Origin: Fictibacillus marinisediminis
Lineage (GTDB): Bacteria > Bacillota > Bacilli > Bacillales > Fictibacillaceae
Assembly (NCBI RefSeq): GCF_023149135.1
Contig: NZ_JAIWJX010000002.1
Location: forward strand, 2,356,001-2,420,000
DNA length: 64,000 nt
Reading direction: 5' to 3'
Shown: one piece after another, positions 57,962 to 64,000 of the stretch
How the letters are laid out: every line of letters starts with the position of its first letter
Position numbering within the stretch: position 1 is the first letter of the stretch
Translations under genes and position numbers: made by a program
The notes under the pieces: model-generated
What the model saw: only the letters and a program-made list of their open reading frames with translations
What the model was told of the DNA's origin: nothing
Database searches by the model: none

Positions 57962-60601
57962 ATGTCTAATGAATACCGCAGCAGGCAGGAACGCAGACAG
58001 GCTTCCGGTGGAGGCAATAATCCGCCCAAGAAGAAAAAGAGGTTCCCGCTCTTTAAAGCTATCATCTCGTTCTTGATCATCATGTTCCTCATTGGGACAG
58101 CAACTGTCGGGGTCATCATGGCGAAATCCCCAAAACTCGACCCTGAAAAACTGAAGACCCCTTTATCTTCCCAGATCTACGATAAAGACGGAAAAAAAGT
58201 CAGCTCCCTCTTTTCTGAAGAGAATCGGGTAAAAGCAGGAATCGCAGATATTCCGCCTAATGTTAGAGATGCATTCGTATCCGTTGAGGATGTGCGCTTC
58301 TATAAGCATCCGGGTGTCGACGTGCGCCGGATTTTCGGAGCAGCACTCGCCAACCTGACAGGCGGTTTTGGTTCTGAAGGGGGAAGCACAATCACCCAGC
58401 AGGTCGTAAAAAACACGATCCTCACCAATCAAAAATCGCTGACGCGTAAAATTCAGGAAGCGTACCTGGCGATCAAACTCGAACAGAAGTACTCTAAGGA
58501 GCAGATCCTGGAGATGTACTTGAATAAGATTTATTTCGGCCATGGTGCCTATGGCATCGGAACAGCTGCTAAAACCTATTTTGATGCGGACAAACTTGAT
58601 CAGCTTAAGCTTCATCAAGTAGCCCTGCTCGCCGGACTTCCAAAAGCCCCGAGCAACTATGACCCGCTCACGCATCCAAAAGAAGCAGAGCAGCGCCGAA
58701 ACGTTGTATTAGGACAGATGCAAAAGTATGGTTTCATCACAAAGGCCGAAGCGGATAAAGCAAAAGCCACTCCGGTAACAGACGGCCTGCGTAAAGGAAA
58801 GCTGCAGGAAACACGGGTTCACGAAGCTTACCTGCAGCAAGTTATCAAAGACCTTCATAAAATTAAAGGCATGGAAGATGTCGATGTCTTTGCCGATGGT
58901 CTGAAAATCTACACGAACATGGATACAAAAGCTCAGGAAACAACGGAGGATGTGCTTCAGAACGCCTCGTTCCTGCGTAATGAGAATAAGAAGCTTCAAT
59001 CCGGTATTGCGATTGTTGATACGAAGACCGGTGGAATCCGGGCGATCGGCAGCGGACGCGATGAGAACCTGATGAGCGCCTACTATGCTTCTGGAAATCC
59101 AAGGCAGCCGGGATCTACGATCAAACCGATCCTTGACTACGGCCCTGCGATCGACAGCATGAAGTGGGATACCGGGCACATTCTGAAAGATACACCGATT
59201 ACAATCAATGGAGCGACCATCAATAACTTCAATAATGAACAATTTGGAGAGGTAACGATGCGTAAGGCTCTAGAAAAATCGGAGAATACACCTGCCGTCC
59301 GAACATTCCTTGAAGTCGGCGAGAGCAAAGCAGTCGATTTCGCCAATAAGCTTGGTATCAAGATTGACTCTGCACCTCCAGCTTATGCGATCGGCGGATT
59401 CCAAAAAGGGATCACCCCACTTAACCTTGCGGGTGCCTATGCCGCTTTCGGAAATGAAGGCGTCTATACCGAACCGACAACAATAAGGAAGATTGAGTTC
59501 CCGAACGGACAGGTTGTAAAACCAGAAACTAAACCAGTCGCTGCGATGAAGGATTATACTGCTTATATGATCACCGATATGCTGAAAGGCGTCATGAGAA
59601 GCGGTACAGGAATTATGGCGAACGTCCCAGGCCTTAATATCGCCGGTAAAACGGGAACGACCAACCTTCCGAAGGAAATCCGAGACCAGTATGGCATCCC
59701 TAAGAGTGCAACGAACGATGCGTGGATGGCAGGATATACAAGCTCCTATTCCGCTGCTGTTTGGACCGGATACAACAAATACAAAGATGAAGACGGCGTT
59801 CACTATCTCGACACGAATCAAAAAAACTATTCCAAGTTAATCTTTAAAGAAGTGATGAGCCGCTTAAATCACAGCAACACAGACTTCCAGAAACCGAACT
59901 CTGTTGTAGATGTAACACTTGAAAAAGGAACACATAAAAAAGCAAGCGAATTTACACCTGATGATCAGAAAACGACCGAATTGTTTGTTCGCGGAACGGA
60001 ACCAAGCGAAGTTTCTAACAAGTATGAGAAACCAGCTTCGATTGAAGGCCTGACCGCCAAGTACGATGATAAGAGCAAGTCCATTGATGTGAAATGGACT
60101 TACAAAGGCGGCAAGGGCAAAACGGTCTATAAGGTAGCGGCGAACGTTGACGGCGCAGCTGCTGCTGAACAGACCATCAGCGACAAGAAATTCACCGTGC
60201 CAAACGCAGAACCTGGCAAGACGTATACCTTCCAGGTCACAGCGGTTGAAACCGATACAGGGAAAGAGAGCGACCCTGCTCAAACATCCGTAACCGTACC
60301 AGGTGAACAGCAGCCGCCTGCCGAAGGACAAACGCCTGATCATGGGAATAACCCTGGACAAGGGAACAACCCTGGACAAGGGCAGGAAGGCAGCAAGCCA
60401 GGAACAAATCCTGGAGACAACACCAATCCTGGACAGGGAAACAACGGCCAGCCTGATCAGGGCGGAGGCCAGCAAGGAGGCGGAACGGAGCCTCAGAATC
60501 CGCCAGGACAAGGACAGCAGGATCAGCAACAACGAAAACAAGAAAAGAAACAGCAACAAGAACAAGGCGGTTTCCCTTCCCTTCCAGACTTAAATCAATA
60601 A
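57962..60601 (+). CDS. ponA: Class A penicillin-binding protein PonA (PBP1)
   Basis: An 879-residue bifunctional murein synthase. One membrane helix at about residues 30-52 follows a basic tail. The GT51 glycosyltransferase domain (residues about 75-250) has the catalytic Glu in SVEDVRFYKHPG and GGSTITQQVVKN. The transpeptidase domain has STIKP (Ser near 385), SEN (near 438) and KTGT (near 564). An FN3-like domain (about 690-780) precedes a Gly/Pro/Asn/Gln tail with tandem NNPGQG units. The ATG at 57962 fits the family start; spacing to AAAGG is long. Confidence 0.95.
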   Translation: MSNEYRSRQERRQASGGGNNPPKKKKRFPLFKAIISFLIIMFLIGTATVGVIMAKSPKLDPEKLKTPLSSQIYDKDGKKVSSLFSEENRVKAGIADIPPNVRDAFVSVEDVRFYKHPGVDVRRIFGAALANLTGGFGSEGGSTITQQVVKNTILTNQKSLTRKIQEAYLAIKLEQKYSKEQILEMYLNKIYFGHGAYGIGTAAKTYFDADKLDQLKLHQVALLAGLPKAPSNYDPLTHPKEAEQRRNVVLGQMQKYGFITKAEADKAKATPVTDGLRKGKLQETRVHEAYLQQVIKDLHKIKGMEDVDVFADGLKIYTNMDTKAQETTEDVLQNASFLRNENKKLQSGIAIVDTKTGGIRAIGSGRDENLMSAYYASGNPRQPGSTIKPILDYGPAIDSMKWDTGHILKDTPITINGATINNFNNEQFGEVTMRKALEKSENTPAVRTFLEVGESKAVDFANKLGIKIDSAPPAYAIGGFQKGITPLNLAGAYAAFGNEGVYTEPTTIRKIEFPNGQVVKPETKPVAAMKDYTAYMITDMLKGVMRSGTGIMANVPGLNIAGKTGTTNLPKEIRDQYGIPKSATNDAWMAGYTSSYSAAVWTGYNKYKDEDGVHYLDTNQKNYSKLIFKEVMSRLNHSNTDFQKPNSVVDVTLEKGTHKKASEFTPDDQKTTELFVRGTEPSEVSNKYEKPASIEGLTAKYDDKSKSIDVKWTYKGGKGKTVYKVAANVDGAAAAEQTISDKKFTVPNAEPGKTYTFQVTAVETDTGKESDPAQTSVTVPGEQQPPAEGQTPDHGNNPGQGNNPGQGQEGSKPGTNPGDNTNPGQGNNGQPDQGGGQQGGGTEPQNPPGQGQQDQQQRKQEKKQQQEQGGFPSLPDLNQ

Positions 60602-60607
60602 AGTAAA

Positions 60608-60649
60608 ATAAAACAGGCCATCGCCGTTATGCGGCGATGGCCTGTTTTA
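60608..60649. terminator. Bidirectional terminator between ponA and sleL
   Basis: AAACAGGCCATCGCCG and CGGCGATGGCCTGTTT make a perfect 16-bp stem with TTTATT tails. Confidence 0.96.
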
Positions 60650-61918
60650 TTATTGAAACCGGATCGTATAGCGGTCCTGAAGGTAGTTCCATAATCCCGG
60701 ATAATTAAAAGCAAGGTTCCAGAAACTTGCTCCTCCCAGCCGATATTCATCAATCAGATCAAACTTTGCTTTCATGCTGCGGAAATCCTCAAACCAGACT
60801 TTATGCTGCTTCTTCTCTTTATCCCAGTATTCATAATATGGAGCCTGAACGCCTTCTGCGTATTGAACAGCGGTTTTCCTTTTTCCTGCGAGCTGCAGCG
60901 CCTGAGCCGGGCTGAGGGCTTCAGCCTGCGGCCCGCCTTGGACGTAGGGAAGTGTCCAATCGTATCCGTACAGGTTGATCCCCATCAAAATCTTGCTTCT
61001 TGGTATCGCTGTTACTGCATAATCCAGCACCTTTTTCACTTCGTTGATCGGGCTGACCGGGAGTGGAGGGCCTCCGCTGTATCCCCATTCATAGGTCATC
61101 AGGATCACATAATCAACAGTCTGTCCATGTGCTTTATAATCGTGTCCTTCATACCAGACGCCTTTTTGTTTTTCTTTGATCTTCGGAGCGAGCGCCGTTG
61201 TGGCAACATAGCCCTCTTTATGCATGCGGTCGGTAATGTTCCGCAGAAACCGGTTATACCGTTCTTTGTTTTGTCGGCCAATATATTCAAAGTCTACGTT
61301 TACCCCTACGTACCCTTTTTCTTTCATGATCATTACAGTGTTCTCAATGACTTTATTGCTGATCTCAGGACTTTTTAGAATAGTCGTCGCGAGCTCCTGG
61401 CTGAACGCCCCGTCTTTGATTGTCGTAATCGAGATAAGAGGCCTGACGTTCTCATTTTTTATCTCACGCAAAAAAGAGCTGTCATCAAGCGGCTTTAAAT
61501 CACCATTTTCGTTCACTTCATAGCTGAACAGCGATATATAGCTTAGTGCTTTTGCTGCTTTTTTAAAATTTTCCCTTGATTTTTCAGATGGTTCTGCAAA
61601 TGCATTTATCGTCAGCGTCCTCTTCCTCTTTTGCGGGACATTCAGCGTCTGTCCTTCCTTCAACGGCTTGTCATCAGACCCGGGATTGGCCTGCTTCAGC
61701 TCAAATACTGTGACTCCTAGCTTTGAGGCAACCGTTTCTAACGTATCCCCTTTTTTAGCTTTATAAATGAATGGCGCGGGTATGAGCAGTGTCTGCCCGA
61801 CAGTCAGGACATCCTGAGCACCAAGAGCATTTACGGCAGCGATCTCTTGCCAGGGCAGGTTATAAAATTGAGAGATTTTATAGAGCGAGTCTCCCTTTTG
61901 AACCACATGAATCTGCAT
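60650..61918 (-). CDS. sleL: LysM-GH18 spore cortex-lytic enzyme (SleL/YaaH type)
   Basis: A 422-residue N-acetylglucosaminidase-type enzyme of spore germination. Two LysM repeats (VVQKGDSLYKISQFYNLPW; KAKKGDTLETVASKLGVTV) span residues 3-95. The GH18 barrel (about 100-420) has the catalytic GVNVDFEY near residue 210, VDYVILMTYEWGYSGGPPLP and GGASFWNLAFNYP. No signal peptide, as usual for mother-cell-made coat enzymes. The ATG follows GGAGGGGG. Paralogues exist (YaaH, YdhD, YvbX), so the exact one is not certain. Confidence 0.88.
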   Translation of the reverse strand: MQIHVVQKGDSLYKISQFYNLPWQEIAAVNALGAQDVLTVGQTLLIPAPFIYKAKKGDTLETVASKLGVTVFELKQANPGSDDKPLKEGQTLNVPQKRKRTLTINAFAEPSEKSRENFKKAAKALSYISLFSYEVNENGDLKPLDDSSFLREIKNENVRPLISITTIKDGAFSQELATTILKSPEISNKVIENTVMIMKEKGYVGVNVDFEYIGRQNKERYNRFLRNITDRMHKEGYVATTALAPKIKEKQKGVWYEGHDYKAHGQTVDYVILMTYEWGYSGGPPLPVSPINEVKKVLDYAVTAIPRSKILMGINLYGYDWTLPYVQGGPQAEALSPAQALQLAGKRKTAVQYAEGVQAPYYEYWDKEKKQHKVWFEDFRSMKAKFDLIDEYRLGGASFWNLAFNYPGLWNYLQDRYTIRFQ

Positions 61919-61981
61919 AGCTCCCCCTCCTACACGTTCTCATGAATTAGTCTATGTAGGGAGAATTTGTCCATATTCCGG

Positions 61982-62458
61982 TCAGCCATTGTGTTTGATG
62001 GCAGCCACCTTTTTCTGAAGCTCCTGAAACAGCTCGTTCAGCTGGATATAAGAATGATAATGATCCGGCTCTGAACAGATCATCTCGAGACGTTCTATAA
62101 CATTCACTGGCTTGATATCCAATGATTGAATCTCTTCTTTCCATCCTAAAAGGTTGCCGGCAGGCTGTCCGTTGCACCACATCAAAGCCTGCAGAAAACA
62201 GCTCAGCTGGAAAATCATCGGATTTCTCGCTTCTTTTCTGTTTCTCTCTGAAAAGAAAGATCGAATAACTGAGCTTGCCGCTTCCCACTTCATAAACTTT
62301 GCTTCTATTCCTTGTTTTTGTTGAGGATGTGGAGAAGATCCCATTCCGTTATAAAAGAGGAGTTCTTCCAGAAAAGGGACGTCAGCATCCCCTTCTTTCA
62401 GCTGCTCCTCATTGCCGAAAAAAAGGGGATGCCTCATGGATTCAGGAATTTTAAGCAT
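61982..62458 (-). CDS. ypoC: YpoC-like protein
   Basis: A 158-residue helical protein of unknown function, overlapping the end of nth by 8 bp and placed between nth and ponA exactly like B. subtilis ypoC. Segments such as FLQALMWCNGQPAGNLLGWK and YIQLNELFQELQKKV are consistent with that family. The assignment leans on synteny. Confidence 0.75.
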   Translation of the reverse strand: MLKIPESMRHPLFFGNEEQLKEGDADVPFLEELLFYNGMGSSPHPQQKQGIEAKFMKWEAASSVIRSFFSERNRKEARNPMIFQLSCFLQALMWCNGQPAGNLLGWKEEIQSLDIKPVNVIERLEMICSEPDHYHSYIQLNELFQELQKKVAAIKHNG

Positions 62459-63128
62459 TGGAGCGCGGCGAGGCTTTCTTTAACTTTACTTTCATGCGTT
62501 TTTGGCCTTCGCGGCATAGTTCCAGGAGCGGACATTCGGGGCACTTCGGGTTTTGCGCTTTGCAATGATACCGTCCAAAAAAGATCAGCCTGTGGTGGGT
62601 GACACCCCAGTCTTCTTTTGGAACTTTTTTCATCAGCGTCTCTTCCACCTGCAGGACGGAATCCTTCCATTTGCAGATGGCAAGCCGCTTGCTGACCCGC
62701 TCAACATGGGTATCGACTGCTATTGCCGGCAAACCGAATGCGACAGATACTACGACGTTCGCTGTCTTCCGCCCAACGCCTGGAAGCTTCGTGAGTTCAT
62801 CCCTGTCTTCCGGCACTCTGCCGCCGTATACGCTCAGAAGGAGCTCGCACAGCTTTTGAATATTTTTAGCTTTATTGCGGTAAAGTCCGATGGAGCGGAT
62901 ATCATCCTGCAGTTCTTCCAAAGGAACCTGCAGGTAATCTTCGGGTGTTTTATATTTTGCGAACAGGCCCGGTGTAACTTTGTTCACCAGGGCATCGGTA
63001 CATTGTGCAGACAGGAGTACGGCGATGGTCAGTTCAAATGGATTGCTGTGGTTCAGCTCGCAGTGTGCATCCGGGAACATCTTGCCGATCGTGTCTAGGC
63101 AATAGGCGATCTGTGATTTATTAAGCAT
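62451..63128 (-). CDS. nth: Endonuclease III
   Basis: A 225-residue DNA glycosylase/AP lyase that removes oxidised pyrimidines. The helix-hairpin-helix LPGVGRKTANVV contains the catalytic Lys121, Asp139 is in VDTHVERVS, and the 4Fe-4S cluster is bound by Cys189, Cys196, Cys199 and Cys205 (C-x6-C-x2-C-x5-C). The ATG at 63128 follows GGAGG. Order dnaD-nth-ypoC is as in B. subtilis. Confidence 0.97.
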   Translation of the reverse strand: MLNKSQIAYCLDTIGKMFPDAHCELNHSNPFELTIAVLLSAQCTDALVNKVTPGLFAKYKTPEDYLQVPLEELQDDIRSIGLYRNKAKNIQKLCELLLSVYGGRVPEDRDELTKLPGVGRKTANVVVSVAFGLPAIAVDTHVERVSKRLAICKWKDSVLQVEETLMKKVPKEDWGVTHHRLIFFGRYHCKAQNPKCPECPLLELCREGQKRMKVKLKKASPRSNA

Positions 63129-63159
63129 CGTAACCTCCAGAATTCTTGTAGAGCAGACA

Positions 63160-63188
63160 TAGAAAAATAGACGAGGGCCACTCGTCTA
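63160..63188 (-). terminator. Terminator overlapping the dnaD stop
   Basis: TAGACGAG/CTCGTCTA stem starting at the dnaD stop codon, with TTTTTC following on the minus strand. It would uncouple nth from dnaD. Confidence 0.78.
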
Positions 63189-63908
63189 CGATTGCTCAAG
63201 CCAGTTATAAACGGGAACCGAGAACTGATTGTGGCTTTCAGATTGCTCTGGCGCCCGCGCTGTTCCGCGGGTTTGCCGCGCTCTGAACTTCTCCCCGTAC
63301 GTTCTGGCCTGTTCGGGTGTCTGTATATTATTTTTCTTCCATTCGAACAGAATGCGATCGATATACCGGAAGTTCAGCTTTCCGCTGATCACCGCTTCTT
63401 TTAGCGCTGAAATGATCAAAGCAGGCGAGTGCCTGTCCTGGTCGATCCATATTTTTAACGTTTCGCATTCCATCGGCGAAAGCGGCCTTCCGAATTCACG
63501 TTCAAAAATGGAGTAGACGTTTTCTTCATCATTTTCTTTTTCCTGCTGATCCTGCTCCGCTTCTTGGTTTGAAAGCAAAGAGAGCAGCTTTTCCCAAAGC
63601 GGGTTCAAAGAATAGGCTTCATAGTACATGCCTTTTTCGCCATCTTCGAAATGGTCGATCTCCAGAAGCCCCTGCTGGATAAAACTTCTGAGCAGCGCCA
63701 TGCATCTTGCAGCTGAGATGCTCATCCGTCCAGACAGTTCTTCCGGTGTCGGAAACGGGTTTCCGGATTCTATAAATGTGTGGACATGAAGAATTAGCAT
63801 GCATTCTTCATCCTGCAGCCCGATGGCCCGGTATTGTTTAAACAATACATGGGGTATAGAAACCGTGCCTTCAGACAGCCATTTAAGAAACAATGCCTTT
63901 TCCATCAT
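63186..63908 (-). CDS. dnaD: DNA replication initiation protein DnaD
   Basis: A 240-residue primosomal protein acting with DnaA, DnaB and DnaI to load the helicase at oriC and restart sites. Residues 1-115 are the winged-helix DDBH1 domain (LFKQYRAIGLQDEECMLILH, ELSGRMSISAARCMALLRS). Residues about 130-205 are the DDBH2 domain (FEREFGRPLSPMECETLKIW ... YIDRILFEWKKNNI). The ATG at 63908 (or the next codon) follows GGAGGGG. A weak promoter TTGCAG-19-TATACT lies upstream. The remaining 92 bp hold no gene. Confidence 0.95.
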   Translation of the reverse strand: MMEKALFLKWLSEGTVSIPHVLFKQYRAIGLQDEECMLILHVHTFIESGNPFPTPEELSGRMSISAARCMALLRSFIQQGLLEIDHFEDGEKGMYYEAYSLNPLWEKLLSLLSNQEAEQDQQEKENDEENVYSIFEREFGRPLSPMECETLKIWIDQDRHSPALIISALKEAVISGKLNFRYIDRILFEWKKNNIQTPEQARTYGEKFRARQTRGTARAPEQSESHNQFSVPVYNWLEQS

Positions 63909-64000
63909 AACACCCCTCCTTCATCAGTATACCACGAGAAACCCAGCTTCCTGCAATCATGATGAAATCGTGACAGACGAAATGAAGCAAATGGGCATCA

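Noticed and set aside
59270-60565. Long minus-strand frames opposite ponA (177-233 codons)
   Set aside because: Shadows of the ponA reading frame; composition is Arg/Ser/Leu-rich reverse-complement type and ponA is certain.
1-64000. CRISPR arrays, tRNA genes, integrases, intact IS elements
   Set aside because: None found: repeats seen are dispersed hairpins or short palindromes without regular spacers, and no cloverleaf or transposase reading frame was recognised.

Overview
The window is a bacterial chromosome segment from a low-to-moderate G+C, endospore-forming Bacillaceae. The evidence is the spore and Bacillus-lineage gene set (splA-splB, a GerPA/GerPF-type protein, sleL-like LysM-GH18 enzyme, racA, gpsB, class-B rnpB, ypsA, mrfAB, yppC/yppE/ypoC, recU-ponA, nth-dnaD), strong Shine-Dalgarno sequences, frequent TTG starts and U-tailed terminators. 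The genus is not certain; a Fictibacillus- or Bacillus-like host is a guess. I found no integrase, intact insertion sequence, prophage, CRISPR array or tRNA.

Layout. 1-6.6 kb: start of a methylmalonate-semialdehyde dehydrogenase gene, a PucR regulator, a GerP-like coat protein, a secreted NucA/NucB-type nuclease, a DUF4870 protein, a TrpD-like transferase and an L,D-transpeptidase. 6.8-15.5 kb: a molybdopterin oxidoreductase with a small ribbon-helix-helix partner, an alkyltransferase-like protein, a hydrolase, DinB, a frameshifted YafY/WYL regulator, splA-splB, GNAT and small membrane proteins. 15.6-29.7 kb: conserved Bacillus core: parC-parE-yneT(frameshifted), M32 carboxypeptidase, ypsC, rnpB, gpsB, ypsA, a 27-codon microprotein gene, mrfB-mrfA. 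29.7-38.3 kb is accessory: a yyaL-like remnant, gamma-carbonic anhydrase, a second-type glpP antiterminator gene, and an MFS/epimerase/HAD-IIA/MgtC cluster carrying two terminator hairpins in its leaders, then a Bacillaceae palindromic repeat and a secreted lamin-tail/FN3 protein behind a leader attenuator. 38.3-45.0 kb: a sugar ABC operon with a GntR-LacI regulator, two Gfo/Idh/MocA dehydrogenases and a CcpA cre site, but no ATPase. 45.4-57 kb: serA under a ZTP riboswitch, phosphodiesterase, peptide transporter, trhO, LysM-CAP protein, a translationally coupled helicase/HExxH trio, yppE, racA, yppC. 57.2-64 kb: recU-ponA, sleL, ypoC-nth and dnaD in the order known from B. subtilis.

The best candidate for an undescribed system is the GlpP-linked cluster (30.2-35.7 kb): a GlpP-family RNA-binding antiterminator beside an MFS transporter, a TIM-barrel isomerase/epimerase and a sugar-phosphate-type HAD phosphatase, with a shared AAGAGAA-type motif at the 5' foot of two otherwise different terminator hairpins. 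Other noteworthy signals are a family of long covarying intergenic hairpins (four copies), the attenuator before the lamin-tail protein, and several tiny genes. All functions are read from sequence and remembered family knowledge; no database search was run.
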